Shown in pieces: positions 56,063 through 64,000 of a stretch of 64,000 nt of DNA (positions are counted from its first letter, which is position 1; the number at the start of each line of letters is the position of its first letter). The DNA comes from Streptomyces sp. TS71-3 (lineage in GTDB: Bacteria > Actinomycetota > Actinomycetes > Streptomycetales > Streptomycetaceae). The translations under genes and the position numbers were made by a program. The stretch lies in assembly GCF_018327685.1 (NCBI RefSeq), contig NZ_BNEL01000001.1:5208001-5272000 (forward strand), in the 5' to 3' direction. The notes under the pieces were generated by a model, which searched no databases, had not been told where the DNA came from, and saw only the letters and a list, made by a program, of their open reading frames with translations.

Positions 56063-58681
56063 TCAGCGCATCCGCGAGAACGCCGCCCGGATCCGGCGCA
56101 CGTCCCGCGGCCGCTGCTCGTACGTGGCACCGAGGCCCAGCAGGACGAGGCCGATCAGCGCGGGCGGCAGCCAGCGGGGGAGTGCGCCCGCCACCTGCGC
56201 CACGTAGGGGGCGAGTTCGTGCAGCGCGTCCGCGGCGAGCACGCCGCCGCCCAGCAGCAGCGGCGCCTGGAGCCGTAGCCGGGCGCCCGCGAGGGTGATC
56301 GACAGCGCCGATACGCCGAGCAGCAGGGGCCGGATCCAGTGCGCGTCGGCCCACGCCGCCAGAAGGCTCGGCAGCAGCGTGGCCCCGAGACCGGCGCCGT
56401 AGGCCGTCCACGAGGACGCGGTGCGGTCCCGCCGCCTGCGCACCGCGCCGATCAGCAGCGCCGGAACGCTGACCGGCAGCCCGTAGGCCTCGGGCACGTC
56501 CACGTCCCACGCCGCCAACCGCACCCACGAGGCCAGCACGAACAGCGCGGCGGCCAGCGCTCCGGCGGACCTGCGGCTCTCCGGCCGGAGCGCCGCGACG
56601 CACGCCAGTACCGCGCAGAGAGCGAGCACCAGAGCCAGCACGGGACGGTCCCGCGCCGCCAGACCCACCGCCAGCAGCCCCGTGACGATCGCGCCCACCT
56701 CGGCCGGTCCCACCAGCGGATGCGGTCCCGAGCGCCCCAGCCGGGCGGCGAGGGCGGTCGAGCCGGCCGGCACGAGCAGGACGAGCAGCGCGATGTGCTG
56801 CGGTTCCAGCTCCCACGCGGCGCCCGCGGAGACCGCCAGCGCCGCCGCGCACCCGATGGCGGCGCCCGCGCACACCCGCCCCACGGGCGCCGGCTCGCTC
56901 CGCGCCGCCGCGGCGCCCGCCGCGAACAGCGCCGTCAGCAGGCAGAAGGCCACCAGGGTGGCCGTCTCGGAGGGCAGCGCAAGACAGGCCGCCCAGGCCG
57001 AGGTCGGACCGGCGAGCGCGGTCGCGACGGCTGCCACGACCGGGTGCGGGGCGCGGACGGCCACGGCGAGGGTGGCGGCCGTCAGCAGCAGCGCCGCCGC
57101 GACCACGGCGCCGTAGGGGAGTTCGAACGCCACCGGGAGCGCCAGCAGCGCACCCCAGGCCAGTCCGGCCGACCACCCCGCCGCGCCGGCCCTCCGCGCG
57201 CCGCCGTTCCGCTGCCGGCGCACGGTGGCGATGGTGCCCGCAGCCAGGGCCAGCACCAGGACGGCCACCCGGGGATGGGGCACGAGGAGGTGGGGAACGG
57301 GGGAGAACCCGTACCCGCTGAAGACGTGGGAGACGTGGGAGCCGCCACCGCCCACCGCGAACCCGATGTGCGCCGGCGCCCCCGACCAGACGCCGTCGGT
57401 CAGGCCCAACGGCCCCAGCAGGGCCGCCACGGCCACCGGCAGCGCCCACAGCACGCCCAGGCCCTGCACGCCGAGGCCCGCCCGGGTCAGCCCGCGGACC
57501 ACGGGGCCCGGCGCCCCGGCGCGCACGGCCCACGCGCCTGCCAGCACCACCACCCCGCACACCATGTACCCCGGCACCGTCCACGCCCCGGGCAGCACCG
57601 TCCGCAGCACACCGTCCCCGGCGGCCACCAGCGCCACACCACCCACCAGCGCCGCACCGAGGGCCGCAGCGGCGCGCGGCAGACGCCACGCGGCCCACAG
57701 CGCGACCGCGGCGCCCAGCGCGAGGAGACCACCCGCGCGCACCGCGTCCCAGGGCGAAGCAGCCTGCCAGGACAGCCACAGCGCGGCGGGCAGCCCGACG
57801 CCGCCTGTCGCGCAGCACCCGGTCACGGCCACCGCCACCGCCGCCCACCGTGGCATCCGCCTCGCCGCGGCCGGGCCGAGCCGCGCCGCGAGCACGGCGT
57901 CGAGGCCCGCCGTCACCAGCAGCACCGCCGTGATCGTGCGCACGCCCCCGCCGGCCCCAACCGCCCACAGCAGCAGCGGCAACTGCGCGCCCGCCACCGC
58001 CGCGGCGGGCGGCACCCGCAGGACCCGCAGCGCGAGCCCGTACGCGCCCCACCCCGCGGCCAGCACCGCCGCCGCGGCCGCCGCGTAGCCCGTGCCGCCG
58101 GCGTCCGGCAGCGCGACCTGGTGCAGGGCGTACGCGTCCAGCACCGTCAGCGCCAGTGCCAGGCCCGCCACCGCCTCCGCCGTCGAACGCAGTCCCCGGG
58201 CGATCAGCGCCACCGGCACGCCCAGCGCGGCGGCGGTCACGGCGGCCAGGGCCGCGGAGCGGCCCGCGATGCCCAGATGCCCCCAGCCCAGCAGCGTGAA
58301 GGCGATGGCCGCGATGGCCAGCAGCACGCCGCCGAGCACCAGCAGGACGTTCTGCACGCGCACGGGCGAGGCGTCCGGACGCGCCGCCCCACCACCGGCC
58401 GCGACCGGGGGAGCGGCCGGCGCCGGCGGAACGCCCTGTGCCGGCGGCACAGGCGGCAACAACCGCCCTGCCGGGTCCGGCGGGACGGCGCCGGACGCCG
58501 CCGGGTCCGCCTGCGCGGAGCCCGCGTCCGGGCCCCGGGGCGGAGCCTGCGCCGCCGCCCCGGCCAGGACGTCGACCAGCCAGGCCCGGCGGGCCGTCAA
58601 CACGGCCCTGCGGTAGTCCAGTTGCCGCAGTTCACGGTCGAGGATGCGGAGCTCCTCGGCCGGAGGCGGGATGTCTGCCAT
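56063..58681 (-). CDS. Large polytopic membrane protein
   Basis: An 872-residue protein. The first 110 residues are cytosolic: a charged helix (ELRILDRELRQLDYRRAVLT) and a Pro/Ala-rich linker. The rest is about 25 hydrophobic segments rich in Ala, Leu and Val, starting VLLVLGGVLLAIAAIAFTLL. Streptomyces carry such proteins next to tRNA-Val and ssgB in my memory, annotated only as integral membrane protein (some as SCO7-TM/DUF2157-like); no transport motif is visible. ATG 58681 has no clear ribosome binding site. It is divergent from the SRPBCC gene. Confidence 0.8.
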   Translation of the reverse strand: MADIPPPAEELRILDRELRQLDYRRAVLTARRAWLVDVLAGAAAQAPPRGPDAGSAQADPAASGAVPPDPAGRLLPPVPPAQGVPPAPAAPPVAAGGGAARPDASPVRVQNVLLVLGGVLLAIAAIAFTLLGWGHLGIAGRSAALAAVTAAALGVPVALIARGLRSTAEAVAGLALALTVLDAYALHQVALPDAGGTGYAAAAAAVLAAGWGAYGLALRVLRVPPAAAVAGAQLPLLLWAVGAGGGVRTITAVLLVTAGLDAVLAARLGPAAARRMPRWAAVAVAVTGCCATGGVGLPAALWLSWQAASPWDAVRAGGLLALGAAVALWAAWRLPRAAAALGAALVGGVALVAAGDGVLRTVLPGAWTVPGYMVCGVVVLAGAWAVRAGAPGPVVRGLTRAGLGVQGLGVLWALPVAVAALLGPLGLTDGVWSGAPAHIGFAVGGGGSHVSHVFSGYGFSPVPHLLVPHPRVAVLVLALAAGTIATVRRQRNGGARRAGAAGWSAGLAWGALLALPVAFELPYGAVVAAALLLTAATLAVAVRAPHPVVAAVATALAGPTSAWAACLALPSETATLVAFCLLTALFAAGAAAARSEPAPVGRVCAGAAIGCAAALAVSAGAAWELEPQHIALLVLLVPAGSTALAARLGRSGPHPLVGPAEVGAIVTGLLAVGLAARDRPVLALVLALCAVLACVAALRPESRRSAGALAAALFVLASWVRLAAWDVDVPEAYGLPVSVPALLIGAVRRRRDRTASSWTAYGAGLGATLLPSLLAAWADAHWIRPLLLGVSALSITLAGARLRLQAPLLLGGGVLAADALHELAPYVAQVAGALPRWLPPALIGLVLLGLGATYEQRPRDVRRIRAAFSRMR

Positions 58682-58829
58682 GGCGGGCAGTGTGCCCACG
58701 GCCACCCCGCCCGGCATGAGCGCGCGTACTCATGACCTACTCAGATCCGGCCGCCCACCGGCCCGGCGGTACCGAATCGCTGCCCGACTCCCGGGTCCGG
58801 TCCGGGCCCTGGTCGGCCAGACTGGGGCC

Positions 58830-59282
58830 ATGGACTGGTGCCACTACCGATTCCGCAGCCTCTGGCGGCTGCCCGCCAAGCCCGCCGAGGTGTACCAGGT
58901 ACTGGAGCGCGCGCACGAGTACCCCGCCTGGTGGCCCCAGGTCCGCGAGGTGACACGGCTCGACGAGCGCACCGGCACCGTACGCTTCCGCTCCCTGCTG
59001 CCGTACGACCTCGTGGTCACCGCCCGTGAAAGCAAGCGTGACCCGGTCGCCGGGCTCCTGGAGATCGCGATGACCGGCGACCTGGACGGCTGGGCGCGCT
59101 GGACCCTCGTCGCCGCCCCCGACGCCACCGGCACGCACGCGCTGTACGAGCAGGAGGTCGAGGTGTGCAAGCCACTGATGCGCCGGTTCGCCGTGCCCTG
59201 CCGGCCCGCCTTCCGCTTCAACCACGCCCTGATGATGCGCGGCGGGCGGCTCGGGCTGCTCGGCCTCCTGGAAACGGTTTGA
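58830..59282 (+). CDS. SRPBCC/polyketide-cyclase-like lipid-binding protein
   Basis: A 150-residue START/Bet v1-like protein. It begins MDWCHYRFRSLWRLPAKPAE, then the family pattern VYQVLERAHEYPAWWPQVRE, RFRSLLPYDLVVTARESKRD and WTLVAAPDATGTHALYEQE. The fold binds a hydrophobic ligand; no cyclase activity should be inferred without an associated PKS, and none is near. Its last codons overlap the -35 of the tRNA-Val promoter. Confidence 0.84.
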   Translation: MDWCHYRFRSLWRLPAKPAEVYQVLERAHEYPAWWPQVREVTRLDERTGTVRFRSLLPYDLVVTARESKRDPVAGLLEIAMTGDLDGWARWTLVAAPDATGTHALYEQEVEVCKPLMRRFAVPCRPAFRFNHALMMRGGRLGLLGLLETV

Positions 59283-59308
59283 ACCACCGGTGCCCGGACC
59301 TGTATGGT
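59279..59308 (+). promoter_or_regulatory. Promoter of the second tRNA-Val (CAC)
   Basis: TTGAAC (59279-59284), 18 bases and TATGGT (59303-59308). The -35 overlaps the stop codon of the SRPBCC gene. Confidence 0.6.
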
Positions 59309-59321
59309 TCACATCGTTCAC

Positions 59322-59393
59322 GGGCGATTAGCTCAGTGGGAGAGCGCTTCGTTCACACCGAAGAGGCCACTGGTTCGAACCCAGTATCGCCCA
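59322..59393 (+). tRNA. tRNA-Val (CAC)
   Basis: 72 bases, identical to the copy at 55332 except GGCCAC for GGTCAC in the variable region. Anticodon CAC, discriminator A, CCA not encoded. Confidence 0.95.
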
Positions 59394-59400
59394 TGAGGTC

Positions 59401-59452
59401 GAGGGTGACATGGCTCGCGAGAAGCGAGCCATGTCACCCTCGTCGGTTTTTT
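59401..59452 (+). terminator. Intrinsic terminator after tRNA-Val
   Basis: A perfect 18-bp stem (59401-59418 with 59424-59441), loop GAGAA, followed by a run of six T at 59447-59452. The strongest textbook terminator in the window. Confidence 0.92.
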
Positions 59453-59683
59453 GCCCGGCTCCGCCCTTTGCCCGGCTCCGCCTCGCCCCGCGGCGGCTTC
59501 GCCACCCGCGCCCCCATGGTCTCCGCCGCGGCGGGCGCCTTGGTTCGCATGGCCCCGACGAACGTCGACGCACACGATGGCGGCACCGTCCGCGCAGGAC
59601 GCGGACGGTGCCGCCATCGTCGTCGGGCCCGGGACGCTCGGTGCGGGCGCCGGGCAGGCCCGGGGAGGGACCCGCTCGACGGG

Positions 59684-60415
59684 TCAGGCGGCCGCGGAGA
59701 GTTCGGGGCGCAGGGGCCAGGACGGGTCGACCGCCTCGGGGGAGCCGTTGTGCGCGAACCACGCCTGCAGGCCACGGGCCTGGGCCGCGTGCCAGGTCGC
59801 CTGCAGGGTGTGCAGCTCGGGCGGAGTGAGCCGCTCCAGGCGGGCCGCGAAGCGCTGGCCCACCGCACGCACCACATCCATCGCGGCGATCGCGTCCGCC
59901 GCCGCGTCATGCGCGTCGGACAGCTCCACCCCGTAGTGCGCGCACAGATCGGTCAGGGTGCGGCGGCCCTTGCGGTAGCGGTCCAGGTGCTTGTCGAGCA
60001 CCCGCGGATCCAGCACGCACAGCGGCGCGCCCGCCAGGTAGGCCGCCAGGGACGACGCTCGGTGCCTGCGCAGCTCGCGGTCGAGCAGTGTCAGGTCGAA
60101 CGGCGCGTTCATCACGACCAGAGGACGCCCCGCGGCGTTGTGCCCCGCGACCTCCCTGCCTATCTCCTCCATCACGGGCGCGGGCCAGCGGCCCTCGCTC
60201 TCCAGGTGGCTCTGTGTCAGACCGTGTACGGCCGTGGCCCCCTCCGGCACCGGCACGCCCGGGTTCACCAGCCAGCGCACGACGCGCGGCTTCGCCCCCG
60301 GGGCGTCCTGGACGACGACGGCGGCCGACACGATCCGGTCGGTCTCCACGTCGACGCCCGTGGTCTCGGTGTCGAAAGCGGCCAGAGGTCCCTCATACCA
60401 GCAGGTCATGTGCAC
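59684..60415 (-). CDS. DEDDh 3'-5' exonuclease (DnaQ-like)
   Basis: A 243-residue exonuclease of the DNA polymerase III epsilon family. Exo I is AAFDTETTGVDVETDRI, exo II is NAPFDLTLLDRELRRH, and exo III ends SDAHDAAADAIAAMDVV, with the His-Asp typical of DEDDh. This type trims 3' ends of DNA or RNA; in Streptomyces it is a second copy beside the replicative subunit. GTG 60415 has GGGAG five bases upstream; ATG 60409 is two codons inside. Its role is probably repair or RNA processing. Confidence 0.88.
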   Translation of the reverse strand: MHMTCWYEGPLAAFDTETTGVDVETDRIVSAAVVVQDAPGAKPRVVRWLVNPGVPVPEGATAVHGLTQSHLESEGRWPAPVMEEIGREVAGHNAAGRPLVVMNAPFDLTLLDRELRRHRASSLAAYLAGAPLCVLDPRVLDKHLDRYRKGRRTLTDLCAHYGVELSDAHDAAADAIAAMDVVRAVGQRFAARLERLTPPELHTLQATWHAAQARGLQAWFAHNGSPEAVDPSWPLRPELSAAA

Positions 60416-60595
60416 CCCAACTCCCTCCTGACCCCTGGGCAGTTGACGCGCCGTCCCCTGCCCCGGTTTGGTGATACCCGGGCTGTTTGCGCACTACGCT
60501 GTTTGCATTCGATGTGGTACGGAGACAACACAGGTACGGGGGCCGGGAATTGAGGCCCCGATGGGGATGCACCAGTTCCGGAAGGCCCGTGGGAC

Positions 60596-61228
60596 ATGAC
60601 CCTCGCGCAGCCCGAACAAGGCGGGCTGTCCCCCGCAGACGGGCGGCCGCCCGGTACGGCCCCGCCCGTGCAGCGCGGCAGCCTCGCCGTCACCGCCTGC
60701 ATGGAGACGTTGCAGGTGGGCTATCTGCACGCGGTCGCCGCCGCGGCGGGTTGCTCCCTCTCGCAGCCGTTTCCCGACAACGGCATCGACTGGCACGTCA
60801 GCCACAGCGCGCCGGGACACACGGTCGACGACGAAGTCACCATCAAGGTGCAGCTCAAGTGCACCTACCAGATCCCGCCCGTTCCGCCGGCTCCGCGCCC
60901 GGCGGAGAAGGGGCGCAGCACGCCCCGCCGGAGGGGGGACACCTTCTCGTTCACCCTGGACAACGACCACCTGGCGAAGCTCGCCCGCGCCCCCGTCGCC
61001 GTGCACAAGATTCTCGTGGTGATGCTCGTGCCGCGGTCGCAGGAGGACTGGCTGCGCGCCGGCCACGACCGGCTCGACCTGCGGCACTGCTGCTACTGGG
61101 TCAACCTCGCCGGGCACCCGATCACGGGCCGGCGCAGGACGACCGTGCGGATTCCGACTTCACGCATCTTCGACGACCGAGCGCTCTGCGAGATAATGAC
61201 GCGGGTCGGAAGGGGAGGCACACCGTGA
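60596..61228 (+). CDS. DUF4365-like protein, possible PD-(D/E)XK fold
   Basis: A 210-residue protein. The conserved core FPDNGIDWHVSH followed by VTIKVQLKCTYQIP gives the D...QxK pattern of DUF4365, a family related to PD-(D/E)XK nucleases. The flanks, MTLAQPEQGGLSPADG and SFTLDNDHLAKLARAPVAVH, fit the family as I recall it. The catalytic second acidic residue is not obvious, so activity is uncertain. Its stop overlaps the GTG of the next gene, so the pair is co-translated. Confidence 0.75.
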   Translation: MTLAQPEQGGLSPADGRPPGTAPPVQRGSLAVTACMETLQVGYLHAVAAAAGCSLSQPFPDNGIDWHVSHSAPGHTVDDEVTIKVQLKCTYQIPPVPPAPRPAEKGRSTPRRRGDTFSFTLDNDHLAKLARAPVAVHKILVVMLVPRSQEDWLRAGHDRLDLRHCCYWVNLAGHPITGRRRTTVRIPTSRIFDDRALCEIMTRVGRGGTP

Positions 61229-62550
61229 CACAACGGCCGTTCGAGCAGCCCCCGCGCCTCGCGCCCGTGCAGACCTCCGCCTCCGGGCGCGGCCCCGGGC
61301 CCGGGAAGGGCCCCGAGCCCGCACAAGCGGCGTCCGGGAGCCCCGCGGACCACGGCAGGGAGCACCCCACCGACACCGACGGCCCCTGGTACCGGCCGCC
61401 GGAGCCGGACCGGGTCGACCCCGTGGTGCTCGGCGCCCTGCTCGCCCGGCACGGCTGGCAGCGGCGCGGCGGCCCTCCCGGGCGGTACGGCCGCTGGACC
61501 CCGCCCGGAGCCCCCGCCGGGCGGGCCACGGGCACCAGCCTGCTGGTGCCGGAGAGCCGCGGCTACCCCGACAGCGAGGACCTGCTCGACGAGGCCCTCA
61601 CCGCGCTGGACCGCAGCGGGACGCCCGCCGCCCGCGAGGTGCTGGTCGCGCTCGCCGTGCCCAGCGACGAGATCCGCTGGTGGCGCGATGTGCCCACCGG
61701 CCCCGCGGGCTCCGCGGCGTGGCCGGCCGAGGAGAAGCTGCGGGGCGCGGCCCGCCGGATGCTGCTCGCCGGCGCCCTCGCCACCCGCGCACGCGCCGGC
61801 TACTACGGCGCGCGGCACCGCGGCCCGGCCGCCGCGTTGATGCGTGAGGTACTGGTGGGCGCCGCGGAGGGCGGGCGCCGGCTGACGGCGTTCGTACCCG
61901 TCGGCACGGCGCGACCCCTCGCCCTCCGGCTGCACCAGGCGCTCTTCGCCGCCCGGGAGGCCGTCGACTACCGGCGCGCCACCGGCGGCATGGACGCGTT
62001 CGACGGCGCCGTGGAGGCAGGCGTCAGCCACGAGCTGACCGAGGCGCTCGTCGCCCTGGTGCGCGGCACCCAGGGCGCCCGGGTCGCGGTCGAGTGGTCA
62101 CCCGCGGCCGGTGCGCCCGAGGGCTGTGCCTCCTCCACGGAACCCGTCGAGTTCTCCCCGGGCGACCTGCCCGCCCTGCGCGAGGCGAGCGCACGCTACC
62201 TCCAGAGCGAACCCTCCGTGCCGGTCCGCATCACCGGCACCGTCGTCCGTATGCGCAGGTCGGGGCCGCGCGGCGAGGGCACCGTACGGCTGCGGGTGAT
62301 CGCCGGCGCCGAGGTGGCGCGGGTGCGGATGACGCTGGACGAGGAGGCGTACCGCATCGCGGGGCACGCGCACCTGGTCGGGCTGCCCATCCGGGTGCAC
62401 GGCAGGTTGCAGAGCCGCGGCGGGTTCCGCAAACTCACCCATGCCCACGACGTGGTGCCCGTCCAGGTCGACGAGACGGAGCGGGACCGCCTGATGAAGT
62501 CGCTCCAGGAGAACCTGGACTTCTTCGAGGAGGCGTGCAGCGGGGAGTGA
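61225..62550 (+). CDS. Unknown protein with OB-like C-terminus, partner of DUF4365 gene
   Basis: A 441-residue protein of unknown function. The first 60 residues are Pro/Gly-rich, then comes a helical middle (PVVLGALLARHGWQRRGG, RGAARRMLLAGALATRARAG, ALRLHQALFAAREAVDYRRA). The C-terminal 110 residues look like an OB fold: VRITGTVVRMRRSG, GTVRLRVIAGAEVARVRMTL, GLPIRVHGRLQSRGGFRKLT. An OB fold after a possible nuclease gene suggests nucleic-acid binding. The GTG start overlaps the DUF4365 stop. From memory it is conserved beside thrS in Streptomyces, so it is core and not mobile. Confidence 0.72.
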   Translation: MTQRPFEQPPRLAPVQTSASGRGPGPGKGPEPAQAASGSPADHGREHPTDTDGPWYRPPEPDRVDPVVLGALLARHGWQRRGGPPGRYGRWTPPGAPAGRATGTSLLVPESRGYPDSEDLLDEALTALDRSGTPAAREVLVALAVPSDEIRWWRDVPTGPAGSAAWPAEEKLRGAARRMLLAGALATRARAGYYGARHRGPAAALMREVLVGAAEGGRRLTAFVPVGTARPLALRLHQALFAAREAVDYRRATGGMDAFDGAVEAGVSHELTEALVALVRGTQGARVAVEWSPAAGAPEGCASSTEPVEFSPGDLPALREASARYLQSEPSVPVRITGTVVRMRRSGPRGEGTVRLRVIAGAEVARVRMTLDEEAYRIAGHAHLVGLPIRVHGRLQSRGGFRKLTHAHDVVPVQVDETERDRLMKSLQENLDFFEEACSGE

Positions 62551-62707
62551 CGCCGTCGGCCGGGTCGCCGCCGCCGGGCCCGGGGCCCGGGCCGGGTGGG
62601 GGACCCGGCCGACTGTTTAGCGGTCGGCGCCCCCGGCTCGGTACGATCGACCACCGGCGGCGCGCGCGAGCCGGTGCGCCGCATCCACCTTCAGGCAGGA
62701 GAGACCG

Positions 62708-64000
62708 GTGTCAGACGTCCGTGTGATCATCCAACGCGTTTCAGAGCGGGAAGAGCGCGTGGTGACCCCGGGCACTACGGCCGCCGACCTCTTCTCCGGT
62801 GAGCGCACCGTCGTCGCGGCCCGGGTGGGCGGCGAGCTGAAGGACCTCGCGTACCAGGTCCAGGACGGCGAGCAGGTCGAGCCCGTCGAGATCTCCTCGC
62901 AGGACGGCCTGAACATCCTGCGCCACTCCACCGCGCACGTCATGGCGCAGGCCGTGCAGGAGCTCTTCCCCGAGGCCAAGCTGGGCATCGGCCCGCCCAT
63001 CCGGGACGGCTTCTACTACGACTTCGACATGCCCGAGCCGTTCACCCCCGAGGACCTCAAGCGCGTCGAGAAGAAGATGCAGGAGATCCAGAAGCGGGGG
63101 CAGCGCTTCGCACGCCGCGTCACCACCGACGAGGCGGCCCGCGAGGAGCTGGCCGACGAGCCGTACAAGCTGGAGCTGATCGGCCTCAAGGGGAACGCGG
63201 CGCAGGCCGCCGAGGGCGCCGACGCCGAGGTCGGCGGCGGCGAGCTGACCATCTACGACAACCTCGACGCCAAGACCGGCGAGCTGTGCTGGAAGGACCT
63301 CTGCCGCGGCCCGCACCTGCCCACCACCCGCGCCATCCCGGCGTTCAAGCTGATGCGCTCGGCTGCCGCCTACTGGCGCGGCAGCGAGAAGAACCCGCAG
63401 CTCCAGCGGATCTACGGCACCGCGTGGCCGTCCAAGGACGAGCTGAAGGCCCACCTGGACTTCCTCGCGGAGGCCGAGCGCCGCGACCACCGCAAGCTCG
63501 GCAACGAGTTGGATCTCTTCTCCTTCCCGGAGGAGCTCGGCCCCGGCCTCGCCGTCTTCCACCCCAAGGGCGGCATCGTCCGCCGCGAGATGGAGACCTA
63601 CTCGCGCCGGCGGCACGAGGACGCGGACTACCAGTTCGTGAACACCCCGCACATCTCCAAGGAGCGGCTCTTCGAGATCTCGGGCCACCTCCCGAGCTAC
63701 GCGGAGGCCATGTTCCCCCCGCTCCAGTTCGACGAGCAGAACTACCGCCTCAAGGCGATGAACTGCCCGATGCACAACCTGGTCTACAAGGCCCGCGGCC
63801 GCTCCTACCGCGAACTCCCGCTGCGCCTCTTCGAGTTCGGCACCGTCTACCGCTACGAGAAGTCGGGCGTGGTGCACGGCCTGACCCGCTCCCGCGGCTT
63901 CACCCAGGACGACTCGCACATCTACTGCACCAAGGAGCAGATGCCGCAGGAGCTCGACTCGCTCCTCACCTTCGTCCTCGACCTGCTGCGCGACTACGGC
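62708..64000 (+). CDS. thrS: Threonyl-tRNA synthetase (5' part)
   Basis: Class II synthetase that charges tRNA-Thr; the gene runs off the right edge after 431 codons. It has the TGS domain (residues about 1-62), the N2 editing domain with [20 protein letters not shown] and zinc-type DLCRGPHLP, and the catalytic core with FELLE-type motif 2 ([20 protein letters not shown]) and CPMHNL. GTG 62708 follows AGGAGAG. TACGAT at 62642-62647 is a possible -10 for a leader of about 60 bases; I found no T-box. Confidence 0.97.
   Translation, partial: MSDVRVIIQRVSEREERVVTPGTTAADLFSGERTVVAARVGGELKDLAYQVQDGEQVEPVEISSQDGLNILRHSTAHVMAQAVQELFPEAKLGIGPPIRDGFYYDFDMPEPFTPEDLKRVEKKMQEIQKRGQRFARRVTTDEAAREELADEPYKLELIGLKGNAAQAAEGADAEVGGGELTIYDNLDAKTGELCWKDLCRGPHLPTTRAIPAFKLMRSAAAYWRGSEKNPQLQRIYGTAWPSKDELKAHLDFLAEAERRDHRKLGNELDLFSFPEELGPGLAVFHPKGGIVRREMETYSRRRHEDADYQFVNTPHISKERLFEISGHLPSYAEAMFPPLQFDEQNYRLKAMNCPMHNLVYKARGRSYRELPLRLFEFGTVYRYEKSGVVHGLTRSRGFTQDDSHIYCTKEQMPQELDSLLTFVLDLLRDYG

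Overview
The window is chromosomal DNA from a Streptomyces or a very close relative. The evidence is very high G+C with strong G/C bias at third codon positions, many GTG and TTG starts, near-total absence of the leucine codon TTA, an ssgB sporulation gene, and a gene order (rpmI-rplT ... pheST ... argCJBDR ... glpQ ... cobL/cobT ... ssgB ... thrS) that, from memory, follows the S. coelicolor core region from about SCO1599 down to SCO1531. It looks like core genome. I see no insertion sequence, prophage, CRISPR array or biosynthetic gene cluster.

Layout. 1-9.7 kb: ribosomal proteins L35 and L20, a SpoU rRNA methylase, a cytosolic PAS histidine kinase, pheST, then a 1 kb repeat-rich gap and an HTH regulator. 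9.7-17 kb: Nudix hydrolase, a small TTA-containing coiled-coil membrane protein, a 3-hydroxybutyryl-CoA dehydrogenase, a DUF1918 protein, a divergent EamA transporter / MocR regulator pair, a small secreted protein, a DUF6314-like protein and a P-loop ATPase. 17-28.3 kb: arginine biosynthesis, argC-argJ-argB-argD-argR, then three unrelated genes, then argG and argH. argC and argG carry matching promoters whose -10 hexamers lie inside ARG-box-like sequences. 28.4-35.6 kb: MmyB-type regulator and aldo/keto reductase (divergent), a PlsC-like acyltransferase and a Tat-exported GDPD/GlpQ (divergent), an ECF-like sigma protein, acetyltransferases and two coupled membrane proteins. 35.8-43.8 kb: corrinoid/tetrapyrrole genes cobL (CbiE-CbiT), a BluB-CobT fusion with a long low-complexity front half, and cobA/cysG, followed by a TrmH-type methylase that overlaps cobA by four bases. 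43.7-52.3 kb: a membrane Ser/Thr kinase, a 66-residue membrane protein under a cluster of palindromes, a phosphotransferase-like protein, a zinc-ribbon protein, a tRNA operon (Gly, Cys, 3x Val-GAC), a class IV aminotransferase, a double GNAT protein, a DsbA-like protein and a small membrane protein. 52.6-64 kb: a 50-residue TTA-containing membrane ORF, a CGNR regulator, ssgB, a PGPGW protein, two tRNA-Val(CAC) genes flanking an 872-residue membrane protein and an SRPBCC protein, a DEDDh exonuclease, a DUF4365/OB-like gene pair and the 5' part of thrS.

How it works together. The two aminoacyl-tRNA synthetase loci, the ribosomal proteins, the rRNA methylases and seven tRNA genes make this a translation-rich segment. 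The arginine genes form one ArgR regulon in about 11 kb. cobL, bluB-cobT and cobA supply steps of corrin-ring methylation and lower-ligand synthesis. The developmental layer is ssgB plus two small TTA-codon membrane genes whose translation should need the bldA tRNA. Intergenic gaps hold several unrelated tandem arrays (38, 156, 38, 23 and about 18 bp periods) and a dispersed hairpin-forming motif. The features least explained by known families are the TTA micro-ORF, the DUF4365/OB pair and the palindrome-rich promoter at 45.5 kb.
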